Notes: generated from the sequence alone by a model not told the origin. 64,000 nucleotides of DNA from Demequina capsici (GCF_032102965.1 NZ_CP134880.1:868001-932000); one strand, 5' to 3'. Positions 37,108-47,601 are shown, counted from the stretch's first letter. A program made the numbers and translations.

Positions 37108-38232
37108 TCAGCGCGGCAGGGGCTGGCCGGCGCGGGGCTGACCCGGCGGTGCCCAGACGTTCGCGACCGCGGTGGACGCCTCGGTCATCATCAGCTCGAG
37201 CGGACCTTGCCGGAACCGCCTCCGCCAGGCCCACGCCGCCGCGGTGAACGTCATGAGCAGCACCACCAGAGCCGCGTTGCTCGGCTCGTAGACCATCTCG
37301 TCACCGACGATCGCGATCACGACCACGTGGCCCACATAGGCGGTGAACGCCATCGAGCCGAGCGCGCGCAGCGGTGCCAGCACGGGCCCGGTCGCGTCGG
37401 ACAGCCACAGGCACAGACCGATCGAGGCGACGGCCACGCCTGCGTTCGAGACGAGCTCGACGGGGCTGTACGAGTGCGCCTCCATCGACGCCCAGGCGGG
37501 GAACCAGCCGAACGTGGCGTCCGCTTCAGGCCACGGGGTCTGCCCGTCGGCCGCGATGCCGAGCGCTGCGACGCCCACGCCGACCGCGGTGCCGCCGAGC
37601 ATGAGCCGCATGCGCGTCGTCCACGCGCGCAGCGGCAGCCTCGAGACGGCGAGCCCGATCAGCAGGTAGCCGGTCCAGACGATCGCCGGATAGTGGTGCC
37701 ACCACAGCCGATCGACCAGCGGAACGCTCGACAGCCCGGTCGCCTCGGTCCACCTCAGGACTGGGTCGAAGGCGAGCCCGCCACCCACCAGCAGGACGAC
37801 GGCGCCGGCCCAGATCCACCGCGTCCGCCATCCCAGCGCGACGGTCGCGAGCAGCATCATGAGGCCTAGGTTGGGCAGGATCACGTACACGGGAGTTCCC
37901 AGAGCGGACACGACGACGCCGACCGCCACCAGCAGCACGGCCCGCACGGCGACCTTCACGCGCGTGTGACGACGTGATGGCGCGCGTGACGCCATGATCC
38001 CGATCGACACTCCTGCGAGCACCGCGAAGAGCGCGGATGAGCGACCGTGGACGATCCACAGCCACCACCAGCCGTCGGCGTCGGAGCCGCGCGTCGTGTC
38101 GTCCCCGATGTGCGCGGCCACCATCCCCATGAACGCCACTGCGCGCGCCAGGTCCAGCCCGCCGATGCGCTCGCGGACGCGGGTCGGCGCGGAGGCTGTG
38201 CCTTCGGGCGCAGTGGCGGCGGGCTGGTTCAT
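37108..38232 (-). CDS. DUF418/HGSNAT-like multipass membrane acyltransferase-type protein
   Basis: The 374-residue protein has about ten hydrophobic helices. The opening RIGGLDLARAVAFMGMVAAHI is the typical start of heparan-glucosaminide N-acetyltransferase-like and DUF418 proteins, with a conserved acidic residue and His in the first helix. The region VELVSNAGVAVASIGLCLWL and GSMAFTAYVGHVVVI corresponds to the DUF418 part. It may acetylate or otherwise modify an exported glycan, but the substrate is not known. TAGCCT six bases before the ATG suggests a leaderless mRNA. It is 12 bp upstream of the glycosylase-like gene and may be co-transcribed. Confidence 0.75.
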   Translation of the reverse strand: MNQPAATAPEGTASAPTRVRERIGGLDLARAVAFMGMVAAHIGDDTTRGSDADGWWWLWIVHGRSSALFAVLAGVSIGIMASRAPSRRHTRVKVAVRAVLLVAVGVVVSALGTPVYVILPNLGLMMLLATVALGWRTRWIWAGAVVLLVGGGLAFDPVLRWTEATGLSSVPLVDRLWWHHYPAIVWTGYLLIGLAVSRLPLRAWTTRMRLMLGGTAVGVGVAALGIAADGQTPWPEADATFGWFPAWASMEAHSYSPVELVSNAGVAVASIGLCLWLSDATGPVLAPLRALGSMAFTAYVGHVVVIAIVGDEMVYEPSNAALVVLLMTFTAAAWAWRRRFRQGPLELMMTEASTAVANVWAPPGQPRAGQPLPR

Positions 38233-38272
38233 GCGGACAGGCTACGGGGCGCCGTGCGCACGTCGTGCCTGC

Positions 38273-38761
38273 TCAGGCGGGTGGCATGTGCGCCGCGTCG
38301 AGCACGCCCTGCGCCCAGTCGTAGTGACCGCCGAGGCTCTCGTGCGCGACGTCGGCGAACGCTTCGTTGCCCAGCCACTCGATCGAGTCGGTGGAGCTGA
38401 TCAGCTCGTCGTCGAGCGAGGCGAACGCCTCGAGCGCGTCCACGTGGGACTCGAGCAGCGCGGCGCGGATCTCCATGTACGGCATCGACCGGTGCCGCTC
38501 GTACAGCGCGTCGTTGAGCGAGGTGAGGTCCTGCCATGTGTAGCCGTCGGCGGGGAAGCCGGGTGTCTCGCCGTTGTGGATCGCCTCGACCCACCCCAGG
38601 AAGAGCAGGTGCCATGCGTGCAGGTGGGCGAGCACGTCGGCCACGCGCCGGTCCAGGTAGGCCGCTCCGAGCTCGTGGTCGGGGTGAGTGTCGGTGCGGG
38701 CGAGCAGGTTCTCCAGGCCGTCGGCCGCTGCATCGATGACCTGCTGGCGGGTGCGGGGCAT
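38273..38761 (-). CDS. DinB-like four-helix protein, ClbS/DfsB family
   Basis: The 162-residue protein has the DfsB/ClbS pattern: LENLLARTDTHPDHELG, DVLAHLHAWHLLFLGWVEAI and a conserved His near the C-terminus (SLGGHYDWAQG). Members include the colibactin self-resistance protein ClbS and uncharacterised DinB-like proteins, which hydrolyse or bind reactive metabolites. TACGAT is exactly six bases before the ATG (leaderless). It diverges from the FAH gene, whose own -10 sits 50 bp away. Confidence 0.8.
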   Translation of the reverse strand: MPRTRQQVIDAAADGLENLLARTDTHPDHELGAAYLDRRVADVLAHLHAWHLLFLGWVEAIHNGETPGFPADGYTWQDLTSLNDALYERHRSMPYMEIRAALLESHVDALEAFASLDDELISSTDSIEWLGNEAFADVAHESLGGHYDWAQGVLDAAHMPPA

Positions 38762-38824
38762 GCAGCCATCGTAGGCACGGCTGCCCCGGCGGCGCGCGGC
38801 GGCCGACGCACTAGGCTGGAGCCC

Positions 38825-39613
38825 ATGCGCATCGCACGATTCACCACTGGAGGGGACCCCCGCTACGCCATCGTCGACGGCGAGCCCGGCTCCGAGGAGC
38901 TCGTGGTCCTCACGGGCGACCCGATGTACGTCCCCGGACAGCCCACTGGCGAGAGGATCCCGCTCCGCCAGGACGATGTGCGGCTTCTCGCCCCCGTCAT
39001 CCCTCGTTCCAAGGCGGTCTGTCTGGGGCGCAACTACGCGGAGCATGCGAAGGAGATGGGCAACGCTGTCCCTGAGCCCGAGATGCCCATCCTCTTCCTC
39101 AAGCCGAACACGGCAGTGGTCGGACCCGACGACCCGATCGTCGTCCCGCACTACAGCCAGGACGTGCAGATCGAGGCCGAGCTCGCGATCGTGATCGGCC
39201 GCATCTGCAAGGAGGTCGCGGCGGAGAACGCCGAGCAGTACATCTACGGCTACACATGTGCGAACGACATCACGGCGCGCGACCTGCAGCGCCAGGAGAA
39301 CCAGTGGTTCCGCGCCAAGGCTTTCGACTCGTCGCTCCCGCTCGGCCCGTGGATCGAGACCGAGCTGGCTCACGACGACGTCCGCATCACGTCGCGGGTC
39401 AACGGCGAGGTCAAGCAGGACGGCACCACGCAGGACATGCTGATCGACGTCCTCAACGCCGTCGCCGCGGTGTCCGAGGTCGTCACGCTGCTTCCCGGCG
39501 ACGTCATCCTCACCGGCACGCCCGCGGGGGTCACGACCGTCGACCATGGTGACGTGGTGGAGGTCGAGATCGAGGACCTCGGCGTGCTCCGCAACCCGGT
39601 GATCCGCCGCTAG
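38825..39613 (+). CDS. Fumarylacetoacetate hydrolase family protein
   Basis: The 262-residue protein has a short N-terminal domain and the FAH C-terminal fold. [14 protein letters not shown] opens it, the metal ligands lie in [10 protein letters not shown] and [15 protein letters not shown], and [26 protein letters not shown] closes it. Homologues hydrolyse or decarboxylate 2-oxo acids such as acylpyruvates or oxaloacetate. TAGGCT at 38812-38817 is seven bases before the ATG, so the transcript is predicted leaderless. gltX follows after 59 bp. Confidence 0.9.
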   Translation: MRIARFTTGGDPRYAIVDGEPGSEELVVLTGDPMYVPGQPTGERIPLRQDDVRLLAPVIPRSKAVCLGRNYAEHAKEMGNAVPEPEMPILFLKPNTAVVGPDDPIVVPHYSQDVQIEAELAIVIGRICKEVAAENAEQYIYGYTCANDITARDLQRQENQWFRAKAFDSSLPLGPWIETELAHDDVRITSRVNGEVKQDGTTQDMLIDVLNAVAAVSEVVTLLPGDVILTGTPAGVTTVDHGDVVEVEIEDLGVLRNPVIRR

Positions 39614-39672
39614 GCGCGCGTCGTCCCGACATCCCAGACCTACCCACCCCCTCACATAGAGCAAAGAGAGCA

Positions 39673-41154
39673 ATGAGCAAGGTTCGCGTCCGCTTCTGTC
39701 CTTCGCCCACCGGACTGCCGCACGTCGGAATGGTCCGCACGGCGCTGTTCAACTGGGCGTACGCCCGTCACACCGGCGGCGAGCTCGTGTTCCGCATCGA
39801 GGACACCGACGCCGAGCGCGACTCGCAGGAGAGCTACGAGATGCTGCTCGACGCGATGAGCTGGCTCGGCATCACGTACGACGAGGGGCCGGACATCGGC
39901 GGTCCGTACGGCCCCTACCGCCAGAGCGAGCGTCACGACCTGCACCGTGAGGTCGTCGCCAAGCTGGTCGAGGGCGGGTACGCGTACGAGGCGTTCTCCA
40001 CGCCCGAGGAGGTCGAGGCGCGTCACAAGGCGGCAGGCCGCGATCCCAAGCTCGGCTACGACAACTTCGACCGCGACCTCACCGACGAGCAGAAGGCCGC
40101 CTACCGCGCCGAGGGCCGCGAGCCGGTGCTGCGCATGCGGATGCCGGACGAGGACATCACGGTCGACGACATGATCCGCGGCGAGGTCACGTTCCCCGCA
40201 GGCACCGTCCCTGACTACGTGATCGTGCGCGCCAACGGCGTGCCGCTCTACACGTTGGTCAACCCCGTGGACGACGCGACCCAGAAGATCACCCACGTCC
40301 TGCGCGGCGAGGACCTGCTCGCCTCGACCCCGCGCCAGATCGTGCTGTGGCGCGCGATGGTCGAGCTCGGAATCGCGGACGCCGTGCCGGAGTACGCGCA
40401 CATGCCGATGGTGCTCGGCGAGGGCACCAAGAAGCTGTCCAAGCGCGACCCGGAGTCGAACCTCTTCCACCACCGCGAGCGGGGCTTCCTGCCCGAAGGT
40501 CTGCTGAACTACCTGGCGCTGCTGGGCTGGAGCATCGCGCCCGACCGTGACATCTTCACGCGCGACGAGATGATCGCCGCGTTCGACATCGCGGACTGCA
40601 CGCCCAACCCTGCGCGCTTCGACCTGAAGAAGGCGGAGGCGATCAACGCCGAGCACATGCGCATGCTGCCGCTCGGCGACTTCGCCGCGCGCCTGGTGCC
40701 GTACCTGCACGCCGCCGGGCTGGTCGGCTCGCCCGAGGTCCGCGGCCTGACCCCGCACGAGGAGCAGACGCTGGCCGAGGCCGCGCCGCTGGTGCAGACC
40801 CGCATGCAGCTGCTGGGCGAGGCGCCCGGCATGCTCGGATTCCTCTTCCAGCTCGACTCCGAGATCGAGTTCGACGAGACCGCCGTCGCCAAGATGCCCG
40901 ACAACGCGGCCGAGATCCTCGACGCCGCCCTCGAGGTGCTCGACGGACTCGAGGACTTCTCGCCCGAGGCGCAGCAGGAGGCTCTGCGGGCCAAGCTCGT
41001 CGACGAGATGGGTGTCAAGCCGCGGTTCGCGTTCGGTCCGCTCCGCGTCGCGGTGACGGGCCGCCAGGTGTCGCCGCCGCTGTTCGAGTCGATGGAGATC
41101 CTCGGCAAGGACCACTCGCTGGCCCGTCTGCGTCGACTGCGCGCGACCCTGTAG
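39673..41154 (+). CDS. gltX: Glutamyl-tRNA synthetase
   Basis: The 493-residue class I synthetase charges tRNA-Glu (and, in organisms without GlnRS, tRNA-Gln). The HIGH motif reads PHVGM (about residues 15-19) and the KMSKS motif reads KLSKR (about 254-258). Other landmarks are [18 protein letters not shown] and the C-terminal anticodon-binding helical domain. SD-like GAGAG precedes the ATG. A HAD phosphatase gene follows after 7 bp. The tRNA-Glu and tRNA-Gln genes it would serve lie within 4 kb downstream. Confidence 0.95.
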   Translation: MSKVRVRFCPSPTGLPHVGMVRTALFNWAYARHTGGELVFRIEDTDAERDSQESYEMLLDAMSWLGITYDEGPDIGGPYGPYRQSERHDLHREVVAKLVEGGYAYEAFSTPEEVEARHKAAGRDPKLGYDNFDRDLTDEQKAAYRAEGREPVLRMRMPDEDITVDDMIRGEVTFPAGTVPDYVIVRANGVPLYTLVNPVDDATQKITHVLRGEDLLASTPRQIVLWRAMVELGIADAVPEYAHMPMVLGEGTKKLSKRDPESNLFHHRERGFLPEGLLNYLALLGWSIAPDRDIFTRDEMIAAFDIADCTPNPARFDLKKAEAINAEHMRMLPLGDFAARLVPYLHAAGLVGSPEVRGLTPHEEQTLAEAAPLVQTRMQLLGEAPGMLGFLFQLDSEIEFDETAVAKMPDNAAEILDAALEVLDGLEDFSPEAQQEALRAKLVDEMGVKPRFAFGPLRVAVTGRQVSPPLFESMEILGKDHSLARLRRLRATL

Positions 41155-41161
41155 GCCGCGC

Positions 41162-41902
41162 GTGACAGGGGAGGGGCCCATCCGGGCCGTGCTGTTCGAC
41201 GTGGACGACACGCTCGTCGACACCCGCGGCGCGTTCCGGCATGCCCTCGCCTCCGTCGCCGTCGACTACCTGGACGAGGGCGTCGACCACGAGGACCTGG
41301 TGCGGTTCTGGCGGGCGGACGCGAACGGCTGGTACCGCGCGCACACCCGCGGCGAGATGACGCACCGGGAGCAGCGGCACCGTCGCGCCAACGACCTCCA
41401 CGTGGAGTTCGGCGGCCCATTCCTGGACGACGCCGCGTATGAGCGCTGGGACGACGCCTTCGAACGGTACTTCCAGGAGGGGTGGGCCGCGCACGACGAC
41501 GCGGCTGCCGCGCTCGACGCCCTCGATGCGGCGGGGATCCCCTATGGGGGGCTCTCGAACGCGGACAGCCGCTACCAGGTGAAGAAGCTCGGGGCCTGCG
41601 GGCTGGGCCGGGTGCCGATGCTCGTGGGCGTCGATACGTTGGGCGTCGGGAAGCCGGACCCGCGAGTCTTCCACCTGGCGTGTGAGCTGCTCGGGTTCGC
41701 GCCCGCCGAGGTGGCGTATGTGGGCGACGAGTTCGACGTGGATCCGCTCGGCGCCCGCGATGCCGGGCTCGGCCTGGGCGTGTGGATCGAACGTCCGGGT
41801 GCGCACTCGCGGGACGTGGATGGCCTGGCGGGCGACGGCACGCCACGTGAGGGGCTCGTCCGCATCGGGACGCTCGCGGCCCTGCCAGCGCTCCTGAGCT
41901 GA
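41162..41902 (+). CDS. HAD-superfamily hydrolase
   Basis: The 246-residue protein shows all four HAD motifs: FDVDDTLVD (nucleophile Asp), GLSNADSR (Ser/Asn motif II), Lys in GVGKPDPRVF and YVGDEFDVDPLGARDAG (motif IV). The cap region is helical, as in phosphoglycolate phosphatase-like subgroup I. The substrate is unknown. The start is GTG, 7 bp after gltX, so the gene is in an operon with it. The 288-bp region after it is non-coding. Confidence 0.9.
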   Translation: MTGEGPIRAVLFDVDDTLVDTRGAFRHALASVAVDYLDEGVDHEDLVRFWRADANGWYRAHTRGEMTHREQRHRRANDLHVEFGGPFLDDAAYERWDDAFERYFQEGWAAHDDAAAALDALDAAGIPYGGLSNADSRYQVKKLGACGLGRVPMLVGVDTLGVGKPDPRVFHLACELLGFAPAEVAYVGDEFDVDPLGARDAGLGLGVWIERPGAHSRDVDGLAGDGTPREGLVRIGTLAALPALLS

Positions 41903-42190
41903 GCCCCGCGCGCGGGCATGCGCTGCCTGCCCGAGTGCTCCCTGTGTCTCAGATCGACGATCGTGTCGGTTCTGGGCGCGGCCGGTGCCACAGATCGACA
42001 ATCCTGACGCCTGGCCCAATGTGCCCCCTGGCGACCCCGCACACGCGAGCACTGTCCGAACCATGAAGGGTCGCATCGTCGCGGGGCTGATCGTGGTGCG
42101 GACGGACGAAGAGCCGTGCCGCGGGGTGGGCGGTTTGGGGCATCGCCGATCATCCGGTACAGTTGTTTCCCGGTCCGGTCCCCGGATCAT
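41903..42190. other. Non-coding region between the HAD gene and tRNA-Gln
   Basis: A GC-rich hairpin candidate (CGGGCA 41913-41918 with TGCCCG 41928-41933) follows the HAD stop. Two imperfect 26-bp direct repeats lie at 41944-41969 and 41985-42010, sharing CAGATCGACrATC. The rest shows no gene with coding-like composition. TACAGT at 42158-42163, with TTTGGG 18 bp upstream, is a plausible promoter for the tRNA. The repeats look like a small mobile-element scar. Confidence 0.5.
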
Positions 42191-42262
42191 TGGCCTATGG
42201 TGTAATTGGCAGCACGTCGGTTTCTGGTACCGCCAGTCGAGGTTCGAGTCCTTGTAGGCCAG
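42191..42262 (+). tRNA. tRNA-Gln (anticodon CUG)
   Basis: The acceptor arm TGGCCTA (42191-42197) pairs with TAGGCCA (42255-42261) and G is the discriminator. The D-arm reads GGTGTAATTGGCAGCAC, the T-arm contains GGTTCGAGTCC, and the anticodon loop TTCTGGT carries CTG at the expected position. The lowest anticodon-stem pair is a mismatch. CCA is not encoded. Confidence 0.93.
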
Positions 42263-42266
42263 CTTC

Positions 42267-42294
42267 AAGCCCCTCCTTCGGGAGGGGCTTTTCG
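42267..42294 (+). terminator. Intrinsic terminator of tRNA-Gln
   Basis: AAGCCCCTCC (42267-42276) and GGAGGGGCTT (42281-42290) form a 10-bp stem around a TTCG tetraloop, followed by a short T-rich tail. Confidence 0.9.
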
Positions 42295-42367
42295 CTTTCC
42301 TGGGGCGTTCGCGCGCCTGGGTGGGGTGCATGATGAACGGGGTCCCCGCCGTCCGGAAGGGGGAGTT

Positions 42368-42544
42368 GTGGGCACGACCAACCGAGAGTGGCATGTGGCG
42401 CATCGGATGCCGCCCAAGCCGAGCGAAGAGCAGCGGGGCGAGTGGCATGCCGCCCACCAGGAGGCGTGCGGCTGTCGCGTGCCGAGCGAGAAGGAGCAGG
42501 CGCTCATCGACGCCTGGCGCGCCGCTCACTCGTCGGGCGGGTGA
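42368..42544 (+). CDS. Small His/Cys-containing protein (58 aa)
   Basis: This 58-residue protein reads MGTTNREWHVAHRMPP at its start and contains two EWHxAH repeats (REWHVAH and GEWHAAH) followed by EACGCR. The paired WHxxH motifs and CxC could form a metal site. A strong SD, AAGGGGGAG, is 3-4 bases before the GTG, and coding ends just before a terminator, so it is likely real. I recall no named family. It sits alone between tRNA-Gln and the convergent clpB gene. Confidence 0.65.
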   Translation: MGTTNREWHVAHRMPPKPSEEQRGEWHAAHQEACGCRVPSEKEQALIDAWRAAHSSGG

Positions 42545-42548
42545 CCCG

Positions 42549-42586
42549 ACGGCGCCCCGCACCGCGTGAGCGGCACGGGGCGCCGT
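42549..42586. terminator. Bidirectional hairpin between small protein and clpB
   Basis: ACGGCGCCCCG (42549-42559) pairs perfectly with CGGGGCGCCGT (42576-42586). The loop contains a second small stem (CCGC/GCGG). It lies between convergent genes. Confidence 0.7.
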
Positions 42587-42596
42587 GCGCGGGTCC

Positions 42597-44762
<2,166 letters not shown>

Positions 44763-44800
44763 GGTGTCCCTCCTTGGGGTGATGCGTCAGCGACGACAAG

Positions 44801-44848
44801 GTTGAGTCGGTCAGGCTCAACTTTACATAACCAATTGAGATGCGGCAA
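44801..44848 (-). promoter_or_regulatory. clpB heat-shock promoter with HspR (HAIR) operator
   Basis: GTTGAGT (44801-44807), a 7-bp spacer, and GCTCAAC (44815-44821) match the HAIR consensus CTTGAGT-N7-ACTCAAG. On the minus strand TTGCCG (44843-44848), a 17-bp spacer and TAAAGT (44820-44825) form a promoter that the operator overlaps. HspR is established as the repressor of dnaK and clpB in Streptomyces and mycobacteria. Confidence 0.8.
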
Positions 44849-44927
44849 GACTGGATACCGTGTCTCGACGTAGGGGAGGGGCGTTGCGCGTGATCGACGG
44901 GGGCCTGCGAGGTGCGCCCAGGGCCGA

Positions 44928-44958
44928 TTGGCGCTCGCCCCCGTTCATGGTCTATAGT
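44928..44958 (+). promoter_or_regulatory. Promoter of tRNA-Glu
   Basis: TATAGT at 44953-44958 is a near-consensus -10; TTGGCG at 44928-44933 is a possible -35 (19-bp spacer). It lies about 45 bp before the mature tRNA 5' end. Confidence 0.5.
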
Positions 44959-45003
44959 TTTATCTCGCGCCAGTCGCCCGGGAGGGTGACGGATCGCAGC
45001 TAG

Positions 45004-45076
45004 GGCCCCGTTGTGTAGCGGCCTAGCACGCCGCCCTCTCAAGGCGGTAGCGCGGGTTCGAATCCCGTCGGGGCTA
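45004..45076 (+). tRNA. tRNA-Glu (anticodon CUC)
   Basis: GGCCCCG (45004-45010) pairs with CGGGGCT (45069-45075), with A as discriminator. The anticodon stem CCGCC/GGCGG encloses CTCTCAA, giving anticodon CTC. The T-arm GCGGGTTCGAATCCCGT is canonical. CCA is not encoded. Confidence 0.95.
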
Positions 45077-45082
45077 CGACCT

Positions 45083-45120
45083 AGAGCTCCTCGCCAGTTG
45101 GCGGGGAGCTCTTCTCGTTT
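45083..45120 (+). terminator. Terminator of tRNA-Glu
   Basis: AGAGCTCCTCGCC (45083-45095) pairs with GGCGGGGAGCTCT (45100-45112) with one G-U pair and an AGTT loop, followed by TCTCGTTT. Confidence 0.85.
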
Positions 45121-45206
45121 CCTCAGCGACCGCACGCGTCGCGCTGCATTCCTGTGATGTTGCTCTCGTCCGCCGCGCACGAGCGACACGGCGCGCACGC
45201 AGGCGG

Positions 45207-45236
45207 TTTAGCCCCCGGGGGCATCCGATGTTAGAT
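45207..45236 (+). promoter_or_regulatory. Possible promoter for the sigma-factor operon
   Basis: TTTAGC (45207-45212), an 18-bp spacer and TTAGAT (45231-45236) resemble a housekeeping promoter about 85 bp upstream of the sigma-factor start. The remaining leader shows no other element I can name. Confidence 0.35.
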
Positions 45237-45324
45237 TCACGCCGAACCGGGCATCGCTCGGTCGCCAACTGGGGGGCGGGCTGCCGGTCACCTAGCGGGC
45301 CCGTGCAAGCGCGAGGGGTTGTCA

Positions 45325-45903
45325 GTGTCGCTGGGCGACTACTTCGACGATGTGCTCGCAGCCGCCCGTGCGGGTGGCGCATGGGCGTGGGAGAGCCTGT
45401 ATCGCGACCTTGCCGGCCCGGTCACCGGATATCTGCGCAGCCGCGGCGCACCGGACGTCGAGGATGTGGTCTCCGAGACCTTCCTGTCGGTCGCTCGCGA
45501 CATCCACCGATTCTCGGGCGACGAGAGCGACTTCCGTGCATGGGTCTTCACCATCGCGCATCGTCGTATGCAGGACGCGTTCCGCAAGCGCGGGCGCCAG
45601 GTGCCCATCGTCGATGGAGAAGCTGGACTCGACGTGGCGGAGACCGCCTGGCTGGGCAACACCGAGGCCGATGCGATGAACGCGCTGTCGTTGATCGAGG
45701 TGGAGAGCATCATCGCCCATCTGTCGGAGGCCCAGCGAGACGTGGTGCTGCTGCGCGTCGTGGGTGACCTCTCCGTGGCGGAGACCGCGCAGGCATTGGG
45801 GCGGTCGGAAGGAGCGGTGAAGGCCATCCAGAGCCGTGCGCTCAAGGTGCTGCGAAAGAAGCTTTCGGACGGTGCGTCACCTTTCCGAGGCGACGAGCGA
45901 TGA
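45325..45903 (+). CDS. ECF-type RNA polymerase sigma factor
   Basis: The 192-residue sigma-70 family protein has region 2 (WESLYRDLAGPVTGYLRSRG, DVEDVVSETFLSVARDI, FRAWVFTIAHRRMQDAFRKR) and region 4 (HLSEAQRDVVLLRVVGDLSVAETAQALGRSEGAVKAIQSRALKVLRK). It should redirect RNA polymerase to a small regulon. GTG at 45325 is preferred because AGGGG lies about 6 bases before it; TTG at 45319 is also in frame. The DUF5667 gene follows 10 bp downstream and is probably its regulatory partner. Confidence 0.9.
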   Translation: MSLGDYFDDVLAAARAGGAWAWESLYRDLAGPVTGYLRSRGAPDVEDVVSETFLSVARDIHRFSGDESDFRAWVFTIAHRRMQDAFRKRGRQVPIVDGEAGLDVAETAWLGNTEADAMNALSLIEVESIIAHLSEAQRDVVLLRVVGDLSVAETAQALGRSEGAVKAIQSRALKVLRKKLSDGASPFRGDER

Positions 45904-45913
45904 CAGGAGTGCT

Positions 45914-46969
45914 ATGAGCTCTCGCCGACTGAACGATTCAGACGCCGAGGCCGTGCTGGCCGGGGGCATCACCCCGGCTGACCCGGATCTGGCCGTCCTC
46001 TCGGACGCGCTCGGCGGTCTTCGCCGGGCCTACGTCAACGAGTTGGACGACGCGCACGTAGCCGCCCTCGCGGGTCGGCTCGCCGCCGTGGCCGCCGCCG
46101 CCCCCCTTGACGGCGGCCCGGTCGGCGCGTCGCGCGCCGGATCACCCCGACGCCGCGCAGCGGCCGCCGCTATCGCGCTAGGTGCGCTCGGCGCCTTCGC
46201 CGCAGGTGGTGTCGCGGCCGCCGATGAGGCCGCGCCAGGAGACGTGCTGTATGGCGTCGATCGCGCGCTCGAGTCCGTCGGCATCAACGACGGAGGCGCG
46301 CACGAGCGGCTGCTCGAGGTGCAGACGTTGGTCGCCAGGGGAGAGGTCGACGAGGCGCTCCAGCTGTCCGTCGAAGCAGTCGACGACATGGATTCATTGG
46401 ACCCCGCCGACGTCGAGGAGCTGACGGGCATCCTTCACGCAGCCGAGGCCGTGCTGAGCGACGGTTCGGACCAGTCGCTCGACAAGCGCGCGCAGGTGGC
46501 CGACATGCTGACCTTCATGGCCGAGACCGACCTGACGGGCAAGGACTTCGGCCAGGCCGTGTCCGCGCATGCGCGCGGGATCTTCGTGGACGACTCGGCG
46601 GACGCGTCGTCGACCGGGGAGTCTGCGGCGTCGACCGACGACTCTGCGACCACAGGGGGCGCGCCTGGCAACTCCGGCAGCTCCCACGCGGGCGGGAACG
46701 CCGCAGGTGATGCCGCCGCCGAGGCAGGGTCCGCCCCGAGTGCGACGAGCGGGTCCGGCGGCTCGACTGACGATGGCGCCAGCAGCGATGCGAGCGCGGT
46801 TGACGGTTCCGGGAACTCGAACGCCGGTGGCAACTCGGCGAACTCGAACGCCGGTGGCAACTCGGCGAACTCGAACGCCGGTGGCAACTCGGCGAACTCG
46901 AACGCCGGCGGGAACGCGGCGAACTCGAACCCGAACGCTCAGAAGTCCACCGCCGCCGCCAGCGAGTGA
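45914..46969 (+). CDS. Membrane-anchored DUF5667 protein with C-terminal Asn/Gly repeats (putative anti-sigma partner)
   Basis: The 351-residue protein has a cytoplasmic N-terminus (about 1-75), one transmembrane helix (AAAAIALGALGAFAAGGVAAAD), and a DUF5667 domain outside (DEAAPGDVLYGVDRALESVG to about residue 215). A long Ser/Gly/Ala/Asp-rich tail follows, ending in four NSNAGGNSA-type repeats. Genes of this type directly follow ECF sigma factors and are thought to be anti-sigma or stress-sensing partners; that role is inferred from position. It starts 10 bp after the sigma stop and ends 10 bp from the convergent flavodoxin. Confidence 0.85.
   Translation: MSSRRLNDSDAEAVLAGGITPADPDLAVLSDALGGLRRAYVNELDDAHVAALAGRLAAVAAAAPLDGGPVGASRAGSPRRRAAAAAIALGALGAFAAGGVAAADEAAPGDVLYGVDRALESVGINDGGAHERLLEVQTLVARGEVDEALQLSVEAVDDMDSLDPADVEELTGILHAAEAVLSDGSDQSLDKRAQVADMLTFMAETDLTGKDFGQAVSAHARGIFVDDSADASSTGESAASTDDSATTGGAPGNSGSSHAGGNAAGDAAAEAGSAPSATSGSGGSTDDGASSDASAVDGSGNSNAGGNSANSNAGGNSANSNAGGNSANSNAGGNAANSNPNAQKSTAAASE
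46814..46921 (+). repeat. Four in-frame 27-bp tandem repeats
   Basis: Units at 46814-46840, 46841-46867, 46868-46894 and 46895-46921 encode a nine-residue N-S-N-A-G-G-N-S/A-A block. The first three are identical and the fourth diverges slightly. Near-identity at DNA level suggests recent expansion by slippage or recombination. Confidence 0.95.
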
Positions 46970-46979
46970 GCCGGATCTT

Positions 46980-47501
46980 CTAGCTCAGGAGCCCGGCGAG
47001 CTCCGCTCCCCACGCGCGCGCCTTGGCGAGCTCGCCCTCTTTCAGCAGGTCGGCGTGCTCCGGTCCGGCGTTGCGGAAGTCCACGCGGAAGCCCTTGGGC
47101 TGTGCGAGCAGGTGGCATCCCTTGGCGGCCTCCTCGCGGATGATCGCGGTCGCGGCGCCCCGCCCGAGAGGGCCGCGCACGCGGGTGTCGAAGGCTGTCG
47201 CGGGGATCGCCAGGGCAGGGAGCTCGCGCAGCCAGTCCCGCATGAGCGGCTCGTCGGTGCGCGGTGCGGCGTGGTCCTGGTCCACCTTGTGCGCGGCTGC
47301 GGTGCTGAGGGACTGCGTCGTGGGCAGGGACATCCCGTGCACGGGCGCGCCGGCGATCAGCGCGCGCAGTCCACTGGCGTCGGCCGGCACGGCATCGGAG
47401 GTGGAGACCGCGGTGGCCTCGTCTCCGATGCCTTCGGCGATCGCGTGAGCGACGGCGGCGGTGTTCCCCCAGAGGGACTCGTACACCACCCAGATCGTCA
47501 T
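46980..47501 (-). CDS. Flavodoxin-like protein
   Basis: The 173-residue protein starts VVYESLWGNTAAVAHAIAEGIG, the phosphate loop of flavodoxin/flavodoxin-like FMN proteins, and continues with IAGAPVHGM and FDTRVRGPLGRG, the second and third FMN loops. It may act as an electron carrier or quinone/disulfide reductase. The gene is monocistronic, with a DasR-like palindrome 64-75 bp upstream overlapping the likely promoter. It converges with the sigma/DUF5667 operon. Confidence 0.85.
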   Translation of the reverse strand: MTIWVVYESLWGNTAAVAHAIAEGIGDEATAVSTSDAVPADASGLRALIAGAPVHGMSLPTTQSLSTAAAHKVDQDHAAPRTDEPLMRDWLRELPALAIPATAFDTRVRGPLGRGAATAIIREEAAKGCHLLAQPKGFRVDFRNAGPEHADLLKEGELAKARAWGAELAGLLS

Positions 47502-47564
47502 GCTCCAGGGTCCCGCGGATCGCGGCGTGCGATCGACGGACGAAGGTCCTGAAACTGACTCGTA

Positions 47565-47576
47565 TGGTCCGGACCA
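47565..47576. promoter_or_regulatory. DasR/GntR-like palindromic operator upstream of the flavodoxin gene
   Basis: TGGTCCGGACCA is a perfect 12-bp palindrome. It matches the core of the DasR/NagR site (TGGTCTAGACCA) at 10 of 12 positions. On the minus strand it lies 64-75 bp upstream of the flavodoxin start, close to CATACG, a possible -10. It is downstream of adenosine deaminase, so the flavodoxin gene is the probable target. Confidence 0.45.
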
Positions 47577-47601
47577 GGCGGGATGTTGGTCCCGTCGGTG
47601 G

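Noticed and set aside
33219..41223. Very long open frames antisense to the helicase and to gltX (for example minus strand 39652-41223, plus strand 33219-35402).
   Set aside because: They are side effects of strong GC bias at third codon positions of the real genes; the translations show no domains and are Arg/Ala/Gly/His-rich in the shadow-frame manner.
46814..46921. 27-bp repeats considered as a CRISPR or non-coding repeat.
   Set aside because: They are in frame, encode a nine-residue repeat and contain no unique spacers.
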